Program-made: the position numbers and the translations under genes
Shown here: positions 28,112 to 35,593 of the stretch, piece after piece
How the letters are laid out: every line of letters begins with the position of its first letter
Numbering within the stretch: position 1 is the stretch's first letter
Notes under the pieces: model-generated
Told to the model about the DNA's origin: nothing
Database searches by the model: none
The model's input: the letters and a program-made list of their open reading frames with translations, nothing else
Assembly (NCBI RefSeq): GCF_008274585.1
Contig: NZ_VTRT01000001.1
Location: 248,001-312,000 of the forward strand
Origin: Pedobacter sp. BS3
GTDB taxonomy: Bacteria; Bacteroidota; Bacteroidia; Sphingobacteriales; Sphingobacteriaceae
Length of the DNA: 64,000 bases
Reading direction: 5' to 3'

Positions 28112-29104
28112 TTACGCTTCCACACTTTCGTAAACCTCGCTGATTTCGTTCAGCAGGCTGTGTATCTGATCAATATTATCTGATGAAACCAGTTTCATGC
28201 GGTATTCCTTAAAATCGGGTAAACCTTTAAAATAATTGGCATAGTGGCGCCGCATTTCGAATATGCCGGTTTTGGGGCCTTTCCATTCCATGGATTTATC
28301 CAGGTGTGTTCTGCAAACCGCTACACGTTCGGCGATGGTTGGGCCGGCCAGTATTTCGCCGGTTTGGAAAAAATGTTTGATTTCCCGGAATATCCAGGGA
28401 TAACCAATGGCCGCACGACCAATCATAATGCCGTCTACTTCATATTCCAGGCGCCAGTTGGCCGCTTTCTCCACGCTATCCACATCGCCATTACCAAAAA
28501 TTGGGATTTCAATGCGGGGATTGCGCTTGATTTCACGTATTAATGTCCAGTCGGCCTGGCCTTTGTACATTTGCGCCCGTGTACGTCCGTGAATGGTCAA
28601 TGCCTTAATACCTACGTCCTGTAAGCGTTCGGCTACCTCGTACACATTTTTGGTGTTATCGTCCCATCCCAGTCGGGTTTTAACCGTGACCGGCAGATGG
28701 GTGGCTTCCACAACCGCACGAGTCATGGCAACCATTTTATCAATATCCTGTAAAAGGCTTGCCCCTGCCCCACGACAGGCTACATTTTTTACCGGACATC
28801 CGTAGTTAATATCAATTAAATCCGGATTTACCTGTGTGGCAATCTGCGTAGCCTCACGCATACTTTCAATATTGCTGCCGAAAATCTGGATGCCGATGGG
28901 CCGCTCATATTCAAAAATATCCAGCTTCTGCACACTTTTAGCCGCGTCGCGTATCAATCCTTCCGACGAGATAAATTCCGTGTACATCAAATCAGCACCG
29001 TTCTGCTTGCACACGTAACGGAAAGGAGGGTCGCTCACATCTTCCATAGGGGCCAGCAGCAGCGGGAATTTCCCCAAATCTATATTTCCAATCTTAACCG
29101 ACAT
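28112..29104 (-). CDS. dusB: tRNA-dihydrouridine synthase DusB
   Basis: 330 residues. Motifs of the FMN-dependent Dus family: LLAPMEDVSDPPFR, YTEFISSEGL, DINYGCPVKNVACRGAGASLL with the catalytic Cys, LTIHGRTRAQMYKGQADW and IFGNGDVDS. It reduces uridines in the D-loop of tRNAs. Length and start are normal for the family. The gene is divergent from the CPBP protease gene, whose preferred start is 59 bases away. Confidence 0.95.
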   Translation of the reverse strand: MSVKIGNIDLGKFPLLLAPMEDVSDPPFRYVCKQNGADLMYTEFISSEGLIRDAAKSVQKLDIFEYERPIGIQIFGSNIESMREATQIATQVNPDLIDINYGCPVKNVACRGAGASLLQDIDKMVAMTRAVVEATHLPVTVKTRLGWDDNTKNVYEVAERLQDVGIKALTIHGRTRAQMYKGQADWTLIREIKRNPRIEIPIFGNGDVDSVEKAANWRLEYEVDGIMIGRAAIGYPWIFREIKHFFQTGEILAGPTIAERVAVCRTHLDKSMEWKGPKTGIFEMRRHYANYFKGLPDFKEYRMKLVSSDNIDQIHSLLNEISEVYESVEA

Positions 29105-29163
29105 TAGCTATCTTGAACGCACAAAATTTTAAGCGTGCAAATTTACAAATAATTAACTGTCAA

Positions 29164-30111
29164 ATGTATAAGCAGCGGTCATCAGAACGCCATCCTTTAG
29201 AATCACTGGTTTACCTGGTTTTACTGGCCGTAGCCGGTGGAATACTCTTTACATTGGTTGCGCTGATATTCGCCATGCTGGTGTTTAAAATCCCTCCTAC
29301 GGAGATAATGACACAAATAATATATGGCATTACAGATATAAGGCTGCTTAAAACCCTACAGGTATTCTCAACCGTTGGTATATTTATTGTACCGGCGCTG
29401 GTATTTGCCCGCATAGAAAGTTCGAAACCCTTAACCTGGCTAAAAATTAACCGCAGCGTTTCGTTTCCGGTATTGTTAATATCGCTTTTACTGATTTTTT
29501 GTATCGGGCCGTTTTTGCAGTTCACCATCAACCTGAATGCCGGCATGCATTTACCGCATTGGCTTAACGGGCTTGAGCGCTGGATGCGCTTACAGGAAGA
29601 CCAGGCGGCACTGATAACCAAACAATTCCTGGAAGGTAAAACGCCCGCGGTTCTCATCATTAATATGCTGATGATTGCGGCGCTACCTGCCATTGGCGAA
29701 GAATTGTTGTTCAGAGGATGTTTGCAGCAACTTTTTATCCGCTGGTTCAGGAATCCGTATATGGCGATTTGGGTTACTGCCATTGTTTTCAGCGCTATAC
29801 ACGTGCAGTTTTTCGGTTTTCTGCCCCGTATGCTGCTGGGTGCTTTGCTGGGTTACCTGTTTTTCTGGACAAAAAACATCTGGGTTTCGATAGCGGTGCA
29901 TTTTACAAATAATGCCATGAGTGTAATTCTGGCATACTATTACCAGTTGCAGGGCAAACCGCTTGATGACCTGATTAATGAAACGGACCCGGTAACCTGG
30001 TACGCCTGTTTGGGCAGTATCGTAGTATCGGCAATGTTACTGCTGGTCATTTACCGCATAACGAAAAATACCTATAGTCAACCCGATACCGATGGAGAGC
30101 AACTGGCTTAA
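29164..30111 (+). CDS. CPBP-family intramembrane metalloprotease
   Basis: 315 residues from ATG 29164 (MYKQRSSERHPLESL). A longer frame from a TTG at 29113 adds 17 residues of no family likeness. About eight hydrophobic segments. CPBP (Rce1/Abi) motifs: GEELLFRGCLQQLF (EExxxR), HVQFFGFLPRMLLG and HFTNN. Substrate unknown. First gene of a tight operon: its end overlaps the DUF2007 gene by 20 bases. Confidence 0.88.
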   Translation: MYKQRSSERHPLESLVYLVLLAVAGGILFTLVALIFAMLVFKIPPTEIMTQIIYGITDIRLLKTLQVFSTVGIFIVPALVFARIESSKPLTWLKINRSVSFPVLLISLLLIFCIGPFLQFTINLNAGMHLPHWLNGLERWMRLQEDQAALITKQFLEGKTPAVLIINMLMIAALPAIGEELLFRGCLQQLFIRWFRNPYMAIWVTAIVFSAIHVQFFGFLPRMLLGALLGYLFFWTKNIWVSIAVHFTNNAMSVILAYYYQLQGKPLDDLINETDPVTWYACLGSIVVSAMLLLVIYRITKNTYSQPDTDGEQLA

Positions 30112-30295
30112 AATATATACTACGGCCGATTTTTATAAGGCGGAACTGGTGCGGCAGGTATTAATTGAGCACGAAATTGAGGCGGTAATGATGGATAAAC
30201 GGGGATTTCCGTACCGGTTCGGGCAGGTTGAAGTGTACATTCATGAAGGCAGCTTTAACGATGCCATCGAAATTATTATTAAAAACGAGCTGTAA
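30092..30295 (+). CDS. DUF2007-family small protein
   Basis: 67 residues: WLKIYTTADFYKAELVRQVL, then IEAVMMDKRG and GQVEVYIHEGSFNDAIEII, the standard DUF2007 (putative signal-transducing, GlnB-like fold) layout. It overlaps the CPBP gene by 20 bases and its stop codon overlaps the cdsA start by one base, so translation of the three genes is coupled. Cytosolic; function unknown. Confidence 0.88.
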   Translation: MESNWLKIYTTADFYKAELVRQVLIEHEIEAVMMDKRGFPYRFGQVEVYIHEGSFNDAIEIIIKNEL

Positions 30296-31107
30296 TGAAG
30301 ACAAGGGCGATAACAGGTTTTTTCTTTGTAGTGGTTATGCTGGCATCGGTGCTAACCGGGCAATACACCTTTAGCATATTTTTTATGTTGCTCAGCCTGT
30401 TTTGCCTGGCCGAATTTTACAACCTGGTAAAAACAAACGAGGTAAAACCACAATTGATAACCGGCCTTTTAACCGGTTTCGTGCTGTTTTTAACGGTTAT
30501 TCTGCATTTTATCGCCGGTTTACCGTTCAGCTATTTATTATTGGCAGTATTGCCGTTATTGCTCATTTATATTACAGAGCTGTACCGGAAAAACAGTATG
30601 CCGTTTCACAACATCAGCTATACCTTAACGGGATTATTTTTTAGCGTTATACCATTTTGCTTTTTTTATGCGTTAGGTTTTCTTACGGGAAGCTATAGTT
30701 TTCACGCACCGTTATCGTTTTTGTTATTGTTGTGGGCAAGCGATACGGGAGCGTATTTATTCGGAATAAAATTGGGGAAAAACCGTCTGTTCGAGCGTCA
30801 TTCGCCTAAAAAATCGTGGGAAGGGTTTTTTGGCGGCATGTTTACCAGTTTGCTGGTAGCGTTTATACTGAGCCTTTTTTATACCGAACTGCCGGCCTTG
30901 CACTGGGCGGCATGTTCCGTTATCATCGTTGTTTTGGGCACTTATGGCGATTTAACAGAATCTATGCTGAAACGCAGTATGGATAAAAAGGATTCGGGCT
31001 CCATACTTCCCGGACACGGTGGCTTGCTCGACCGTTTTGACGGATTGTTTCTGGCAGCTCCGGCAGTTTACCTGTATTTATATTTTTTTGTTTACCTTAA
31101 TGCTTAA
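30295..31107 (+). CDS. cdsA: Phosphatidate cytidylyltransferase
   Basis: 270 residues, about eight membrane segments. The family signature is at the end: DKKDSGSILPGHGGLLDRFDGL. Other conserved parts are LLWASDTGAYLFG and RHSPKKSWEGFFGG. It makes CDP-diacylglycerol from phosphatidic acid and CTP in the inner membrane, the precursor of all phospholipids. It shares a base with the DUF2007 stop. Confidence 0.95.
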   Translation: MKTRAITGFFFVVVMLASVLTGQYTFSIFFMLLSLFCLAEFYNLVKTNEVKPQLITGLLTGFVLFLTVILHFIAGLPFSYLLLAVLPLLLIYITELYRKNSMPFHNISYTLTGLFFSVIPFCFFYALGFLTGSYSFHAPLSFLLLLWASDTGAYLFGIKLGKNRLFERHSPKKSWEGFFGGMFTSLLVAFILSLFYTELPALHWAACSVIIVVLGTYGDLTESMLKRSMDKKDSGSILPGHGGLLDRFDGLFLAAPAVYLYLYFFVYLNA

Positions 31108-31137
31108 TCGTATTACCAGGGCTTAACCTGTTAATGA

Positions 31138-32178
31138 ATGGAAGAAAACGACACCATCAGGCAACAATCGGATGAAAATCAGCCGGTAAAGAAAGACAAA
31201 TCTTTGCTGTACATGGGTATTGCGCTGGCTGTAATTATTGTTTCTATGGGCTACCTCACCTTGTTTGTTGATGACCCCTGGAAATTATTCAAACCCGAAA
31301 CACATCCCGTTAAGGTAGTTGATAACGGCTCAAAATCGCTGGATAAAACCGAGGAAATGAGCGACGAGGATGTGCGGAAATCGCTGATAAAATTCATCGA
31401 GGCGTTTTATGTGGATATGCGCCGCGGCTATTTTGACCCGCCCAGCTATTTTGCACCGATAACGGAAACGTTTTACAACTATCATAACCTTACGCACAGG
31501 CGTCTTCGCGATATTTACTGGCGGCGCAAAGCGGATATGGAAAGCCTGAAAAGCAACTGGATTGTATCGTCGCTTGATTTTGAACGCCGCGGACAGCAAT
31601 TGATTGCTACTTACTGGCTGCACGAAAGTTATTACCGGCCATCGCGTAAGCAACAGGAAGAAGGTGATTTTAAAATGGAGATGACCATTGATGAAAATGG
31701 AAAAATTGTTTCGTACCTGCCTGTTGAAGAACGAAATATCCGGATATCGCCTTTATATATCACACTCGATTCAATTATTGATACGCCGGTAGCACAACCA
31801 TCGGCAACTAATGTGCAGGTTGAGCAAAAGCCGCAAACAACAGAATCTGCCGACCAAAAGGTGTATAACCTAAGCGCAGTGGAATCTCCTCCTGAATTTA
31901 AGGGTGGTGCTAAAAAAATGCAGCGCATTATACGGCGAAAGCTGCATTACCCGGACAGGGCGAAAAGCCTCAATGTACAGGGTCAGGTAATGCTATCGTT
32001 CATTGTAGAAAAGAACGGAAGCCTGAGTGATTTGAAGGTTGTAAAGGGAATAGGCAGCGGCTGCGATGAGGAAGCTTTACGTGTAGTACAAAAGGAGGTG
32101 TCTGAATGGAAACCGGGAACAATTGCCGGAAAGCCTGTACGTACGCTGGTTACCTTGCCAATTGTATTTCAGCTGTAG
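31138..32178 (+). CDS. TonB-family protein
   Basis: 346 residues. One membrane segment at about residues 22-44 (LLYMGIALAVIIVSMGYLTLF), a periplasmic region with a conserved block of unknown kind (EAFYVDMRRGYFDPPSYFAP), a Pro/Gln-rich linker and a C-terminal TonB domain (HYPDRAKSLNVQGQVMLSFI .. WKPGTIAGKPVRTLVTLPIVF). It may energise outer-membrane receptors, but no exbBD genes lie nearby and the middle block is unusual. Last gene of the CPBP operon (30 bases after cdsA). Confidence 0.85.
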   Translation: MEENDTIRQQSDENQPVKKDKSLLYMGIALAVIIVSMGYLTLFVDDPWKLFKPETHPVKVVDNGSKSLDKTEEMSDEDVRKSLIKFIEAFYVDMRRGYFDPPSYFAPITETFYNYHNLTHRRLRDIYWRRKADMESLKSNWIVSSLDFERRGQQLIATYWLHESYYRPSRKQQEEGDFKMEMTIDENGKIVSYLPVEERNIRISPLYITLDSIIDTPVAQPSATNVQVEQKPQTTESADQKVYNLSAVESPPEFKGGAKKMQRIIRRKLHYPDRAKSLNVQGQVMLSFIVEKNGSLSDLKVVKGIGSGCDEEALRVVQKEVSEWKPGTIAGKPVRTLVTLPIVFQL

Positions 32179-32212
32179 GGATTGGTAATACGGCTTTTAA
32201 TAGCCTGATATA

Positions 32213-33217
32213 TTACGTATTCAGAAAATTTCTTCTGGTATTGTACATCAGCAGATATCTTTTTTTACTGGGTTCATTTAAGAAAGAACGGTTTACCAAA
32301 GTTTCTATCAGGGGCTGCTTTTTTAGAAAGGGAATCAGCAATTTTTCTATCCGGCTTTCTGTTATACCAATTCTGTTAGCAAATTCTATAAAATCAGCTT
32401 TAGAGGGATGTCCGTTCTTTTTATAGTGTATGCTTTTGAAATTATCCGTAAACAATCCCTGATTGAGGGCGAAGTCTGTATCATCGACGTGTATCCGTGT
32501 ATTAATCAGGTCATAAGCAGGGCTGAGCAGGTAATCGCCCTGGGAGGATTCCAGTAATGAGAAATTTTTCAAATGCGCATCACCATTTGACAATAAATAA
32601 TTGAAAACAACCAGCCGGAAATATTTTTCAATTTCTATTCGCCATGCAGGAACATACTGCTGAATCAATAACCCAATCTCTTCGTAGCTATACCTGTATT
32701 TGAAATCAGGCCCGGCATTATGCTTTGTTTTGCCTGCTAATGTTGCAAAATCCTCTTTTCCCCATTTGCTACCGTCATTCTTTACATCAAATCGCCGGGT
32801 AATATATGCGGGAGAACCATCTTTAAAAAATATCATAGCATTTTCGGCAGTATTTATTCCATATACCTGTTTTGCTATTTGCATGGTAAGATGCTCGTTG
32901 GCCGGAACCTGGTCGACTTTTTTTAAATCCCGGGGTATGGGCTTTAGGATATAGGTTCCCTGCTCTTTTTCTTTGGTAAGCCGGAGCTGGTTTTTTTCAA
33001 GAATGAGGCTCAGCTTTTCCTGTACGCCTGATATGGAAATGTGCTTCCGGTTTTCCATAAAAAGTTCAGCTACCGCCTCGTTTTTCTGCGGTTGCTCATA
33101 AGGTAAAATATGACTTACCTTTCTGCCATTAAATAATTTACGCAGGCAACCCGGACTGTACGTATGAAACCCCTCGGCTAAAGTGCCCGGACAATATTTT
33201 AGTTCGTTTAAATTCAT
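32213..33217 (-). CDS. hipT: HipT-like serine/threonine kinase toxin
   Basis: 334 residues, shorter than E. coli HipA (about 440) because the N-terminal subdomain is a separate protein (HipS). The N-terminus CPGTLAEGFHTYSP is typical of HipT. The Gly-rich loop has Ser61-Ile62-Ser63 before GVQEK, matching the autophosphorylated SIS motif of the described HipT. Catalytic NGDAHLKN and metal-binding YDLINT follow. HipA-family kinases phosphorylate tRNA synthetases and stop growth; for HipT the reported target is TrpS. Overlaps hipS by four bases (ATGA). Last gene of the hipBST operon. Confidence 0.88.
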   Translation of the reverse strand: MNLNELKYCPGTLAEGFHTYSPGCLRKLFNGRKVSHILPYEQPQKNEAVAELFMENRKHISISGVQEKLSLILEKNQLRLTKEKEQGTYILKPIPRDLKKVDQVPANEHLTMQIAKQVYGINTAENAMIFFKDGSPAYITRRFDVKNDGSKWGKEDFATLAGKTKHNAGPDFKYRYSYEEIGLLIQQYVPAWRIEIEKYFRLVVFNYLLSNGDAHLKNFSLLESSQGDYLLSPAYDLINTRIHVDDTDFALNQGLFTDNFKSIHYKKNGHPSKADFIEFANRIGITESRIEKLLIPFLKKQPLIETLVNRSFLNEPSKKRYLLMYNTRRNFLNT

Positions 33218-33552
33218 ATTGCAACTATCGGTTTTACGGTAATTGCCCCTATAGTGTCGTACTGCGCCGTTGCCATTAACAGCCCGAAATCATCATTTTC
33301 GTCAATCCGCAATTGTGTACTTTGAAGTTTCCGGTTTACGCCTTCGCTTAATATGTTATAAAAGCATGGGAACAAAAATTTACTACGGTATTCTTTTTGT
33401 GTTTTTGGCAATGTTAAGCTGATTGCGGGTTTGTTTACATCGTTAAAATAACCATCGTTGTACCTGAATACAAATTGCTGGTGGTTTTCTTCCCTCAGTA
33501 TTCCGGCCAATATTCCGTTCCTGTAAATTTCTGCCGCCCGCATTTTATTCAA
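33214..33552 (-). CDS. hipS: HipS-like small protein (HipA N-subdomain 1)
   Basis: 112 residues matching the first subdomain of HipA: AAEIYRNGILAGILREENHQ, FVFRYNDGYF and the closing DFGLLMATAQYDTIGAITVKPI. In HipBST systems this free subdomain, not HipB, neutralises the HipT kinase; that is known from the E. coli system and inferred here. It lies 9 bases after hipB and overlaps hipT by four bases, so the order B-S-T is kept. Confidence 0.85.
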   Translation of the reverse strand: MNKMRAAEIYRNGILAGILREENHQQFVFRYNDGYFNDVNKPAISLTLPKTQKEYRSKFLFPCFYNILSEGVNRKLQSTQLRIDENDDFGLLMATAQYDTIGAITVKPIVAI

Positions 33553-33561
33553 TTATCCCGG

Positions 33562-33774
33562 TTATAAGACCTGATTTTTTACTTTAAGGGTTAATTCCAT
33601 ACCCAATACGTTTGCCAGCCTGCTCAGCACCTCTAATGACGGATTGCTTTGTCCCCGTTCCAGCTTATAGAGCGTATTGGTGCTTATTTGTGCCAACTCT
33701 GCTAAGTGTGGTTGCGTTATACGTAATTCTTTTCGCCGGGTCTTAATGATTCTGCCAAGCTCTTCAGCTAACAT
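33562..33774 (-). CDS. hipB: HipB-like XRE-family DNA-binding protein
   Basis: 70 residues, an XRE-type helix-turn-helix: LGRIIKTRRKELRITQPHLA, ELAQISTNTLYKLERGQSNPS. In the HipBST type it binds operator DNA and boosts neutralisation rather than being the antitoxin itself. Its start codon lies inside an operator-like palindrome (33771-33782), pointing to autoregulation. First gene of the operon. Confidence 0.9.
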   Translation of the reverse strand: MLAEELGRIIKTRRKELRITQPHLAELAQISTNTLYKLERGQSNPSLEVLSRLANVLGMELTLKVKNQVL

Positions 33775-33909
33775 TATAATGTGATTTTTTTATAAAAATA
33801 GAAAAAAATTTTATAAAAAATATGAAGAATCATATTGTAGTATGATTTTGTAGTTTTGTATGAAAACAGTTTAAACAAGAGAATAGAAATCCACATTACA
33901 ACGTGATTT
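33771..33909 (-). promoter_or_regulatory. Operator region of the hipBST operon
   Basis: Three sites are visible. 33771-33787 and 33893-33909 agree at 15 of 17 positions (ACATTAYAAYGTGATTT), the first including a perfect 12-bp palindrome over the hipB start codon. Between them, AATCATA (33828-33834) and TATGATT (33841-33847) form an inverted repeat with 6-base spacer. The very AT-rich stretch 33783-33825 likely holds the promoter. Spaced palindromes like these are the usual binding sites of HipB-type repressors. Confidence 0.55.
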
Positions 33910-33921
33910 CATGAAAAAATC

Positions 33922-33987
33922 TTATCTCCCTATTTCTGTGAGCACACCGGCTAATTTATCGTACATGTAAACGTTAGCTCGTTTCAT
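33922..33987 (-). pseudogene. Stub of a second HipA/HipS-like gene
   Basis: ATG at 33987 (minus strand) gives 21 codons, MKRANVYMYDKLAGVLTEIG then R and a stop: the standard N-terminus of HipA/HipS proteins (compare IYRNGILAGILREE in the intact hipS). It lies 17 bases after the second HipB-like gene, where a hipS/hipA gene is expected. The rest of the gene is gone; the intact hipBST module starts about 150 bases on. Confidence 0.65.
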
Positions 33988-34004
33988 TTTAATGGATTAT
34001 CTGT

Positions 34005-34223
34005 TTAATGTTTTTCAGGATTCGTTCTTTCGGCGGGCAACGGGCCCAGTTCATGACCGAATAAAGCTAATACCTGATTTACTTTATCCATTTGCAGGGT
34101 TTGTTTACCCTGCTCCAAATCCCGGATAAACCGTAGGCCAACTCCTGCTTTAAAAGACAAATCTTCCTTGGTTAGCCCCAGCAATTTTCGCCTGTTTTTA
34201 ATAAACTGACTTAGCGTATTCAT
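34005..34223 (-). CDS. HipB-like XRE regulator of a lost toxin module
   Basis: 72 residues with an XRE helix-turn-helix: LSQFIKNRRKLLGLTKEDLS, FKAGVGLRFIRDLEQGKQT, ending in LFGHELGPLP, the pattern of Y4mF/HipB antitoxins. The downstream toxin survives only as a 21-codon stub, while two matching operators upstream are intact. It may still repress its own promoter, or act as an anti-addiction regulator towards related modules. Confidence 0.85.
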   Translation of the reverse strand: MNTLSQFIKNRRKLLGLTKEDLSFKAGVGLRFIRDLEQGKQTLQMDKVNQVLALFGHELGPLPAERTNPEKH

Positions 34224-34228
34224 TCAAA

Positions 34229-34289
34229 TTATACCTTTTCGGGTATAAAAATAGACTGAATGTAAAAATTATACCCGGAAGGGTATAAT
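34229..34289 (-). promoter_or_regulatory. Two operators upstream of the second HipB-like gene
   Basis: TTATACC (34229-34235) pairs with GGTATAA (34242-34248), and ATTATACCC (34268-34276) pairs exactly with GGGTATAAT (34281-34289). The two sites are 39 bases apart, just before the start codon at 34223. The form TATACC-spacer-GGTATA resembles the E. coli HipB operator (TATCC-N8-GGATA), supporting autorepression. Confidence 0.65.
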
Positions 34290-34330
34290 AAGAATATAGT
34301 TACACTAAATTTGTTTATTGTTAAGTCCGT

Positions 34331-34414
34331 CAAAGGAGAAATCAGCCGGACTTTTGTTTGTTTTAATTATCTCCTCAACCCTTCATACAGCTCATATTCC
34401 AGCAGCCGGCAATT
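34331..34414. repeat. 84-bp direct repeat, copy A (duplicated methyltransferase gene end)
   Basis: About 74 of 84 positions agree with 35510-35593, the terminator and last codons of the RNA methyltransferase gene. On the minus strand copy A still reads CRLLEYELYEGLRR and a stop, against CRLLEYELYEGSRR in the real gene. It ends at the stop codon of the HTH antitoxin gene. The two copies flank the GNAT/HTH pair. Confidence 0.85.
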
Positions 34415-34884
34415 CATTCAGCAGCTACCAATAAATTCCTGTAATCGTATTTACGGTAATCTTTATTTTTCGCTTTCTCTTTATTTATTTCAATGAGCTC
34501 GTTTTTTACCTCAATTCTTAGCCAGTATTCCGGACCTATATGAGAGAATGAGCTCAATTTTAATACTAATGCAGAATTTAGCTTTCTTTCACCTGTTAAA
34601 TACTTGTGTAAATTGCTGTTTTGCATTTCAAACAGGTCTGCTAATTTCCGTTGCGTTATGTTAAATGTTTTGAGATATAATTTTACGAAATCTAAAATTT
34701 CTAATTTAACCGCTGTATTTTCTGACGTTATATAATCTTCTATCTGGTATTTGATTGCCAGTAATTCATTTCTGATTTTCTGTTCCCTGGTCTGCTTTTG
34801 TGAATGAGAAAGAATGAAATCGCTTAAAGATTTTCTTTTTCCCTCATTCCAAATATCGGTTACCTGAATTTCTTTACTTTTCAT
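34414..34884 (-). CDS. HTH-domain antitoxin-like protein
   Basis: 156 residues. The central part is an XRE/HigA-like helix-turn-helix (FNITQRKLADLFEMQNSNLH, KYLTGERKLNSALVLKLSSF), followed by a Lys-rich tail. The N-terminal half (SDFILSHSQKQTREQKIRNE) is a helical region that probably binds the toxin. It starts 6 bases after the stop of the GNAT-like gene: toxin first, HTH antitoxin second, as in higBA-type operons. Its stop codon is the edge of repeat copy A. Confidence 0.75.
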   Translation of the reverse strand: MKSKEIQVTDIWNEGKRKSLSDFILSHSQKQTREQKIRNELLAIKYQIEDYITSENTAVKLEILDFVKLYLKTFNITQRKLADLFEMQNSNLHKYLTGERKLNSALVLKLSSFSHIGPEYWLRIEVKNELIEINKEKAKNKDYRKYDYRNLLVAAE

Positions 34885-34890
34885 ATCCCG

Positions 34891-35440
34891 TTAACTTAAA
34901 TATTCATTTATTAATTTTTCACCGGTTTCGGGTGCTATTACCATGGTTGTTTCACCCCATTTCAAAGCCCCATATTTCTGACAATACAAAGCCATGAGTT
35001 TTATTTCATCCTTTTTATCTTCTTCCATAACATCGAAAGCCAGCCATCCTTTATAATCATTCGTGCCATGTATAAAACTAAGCCGGCACGCATAAGCAAT
35101 TAAACAACCCGCTACGCTATCATAGCGTCTTTTTTCTCCTTTATTGTGAGGCGCTATTTCAATGTAAGCCATATAAGGTTCTATGGTATCTTTTAATTGA
35201 AAAAATAAGACAGCCTTCTATTACATCCGGGGTTTCATTACATACTAACGCATAGGTTTGAGCTCCTTTTAATTTTGAGTGTCTTTTGAAATTAAATCGC
35301 CACCAATCAGTAATAGATGGCAAAACCTTCTCCGGTTGCGGAGATATCGTTGCATCTATTTGCTTATTGTCAATAAGTCTGATGATTCTTACTTTCACCG
35401 GAGCAATACTATAGTAACAAAAATAAGAAAAGTTATACAT
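34891..35440 (-). pseudogene. GNAT-fold toxin-like gene with a homopolymer frameshift
   Basis: Two overlapping frames make one protein. The first (from 35440, or more likely GTG 35395) covers VKVRIIRLIDNKQ .. TPDVIEGCLIF; the second covers QLKDTIEPYMAYIEIAPHNK, then GCLIAYACRLSFIHGT and GWLAFDV .. YGALKWGETTMVI to 34891. They join at a run of six A (35200-35205 on the plus strand); five would restore the frame. The C-terminal half resembles GNAT-fold acetyltransferase domains (a GxGxxL-type AcCoA loop is replaced by YDSVAGCLIAYA). Followed after 6 bases by the HTH antitoxin gene. Confidence 0.65.
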
Positions 35441-35453
35441 ATTGTATAACTTT
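35429..35453 (-). promoter_or_regulatory. 25-bp perfect palindrome, likely operator of the GNAT/HTH module
   Basis: AAAGTTATACA (35429-35439) is the exact reverse complement of 35443-35453, with TAT in the centre. It covers the ATG at 35440, so either that ATG is not used (GTG 35395 is then the start) or translation overlaps the operator. Placement and symmetry fit a binding site for the HTH antitoxin. Confidence 0.6.
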
Positions 35454-35509
35454 TGAAAGATTATTGACTGATTTAAATTTTAAATAGTCAAAATTCCGGT
35501 GGTAACCCT

Positions 35510-35593
35510 CAAAGAAGAAGCCAGCCGGGCTTTTGTCCGTTTTAATTATCTCCTCGACCCCTCATACAGCTCATATTCCAGCAACCGGCAATC
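35510..35593. repeat. 84-bp direct repeat, copy B (native methyltransferase gene end)
   Basis: Holds the last 16 codons of the THUMP methyltransferase gene, its stop at 35546-35548 and a short GC-rich stem (AAGCC..GGGCTT) that can serve as its terminator. The diverged second copy is at 34331-34414. The 1.1 kb between them holds only the GNAT/HTH pair, so the copies look like the borders of an insertion. Confidence 0.85.
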
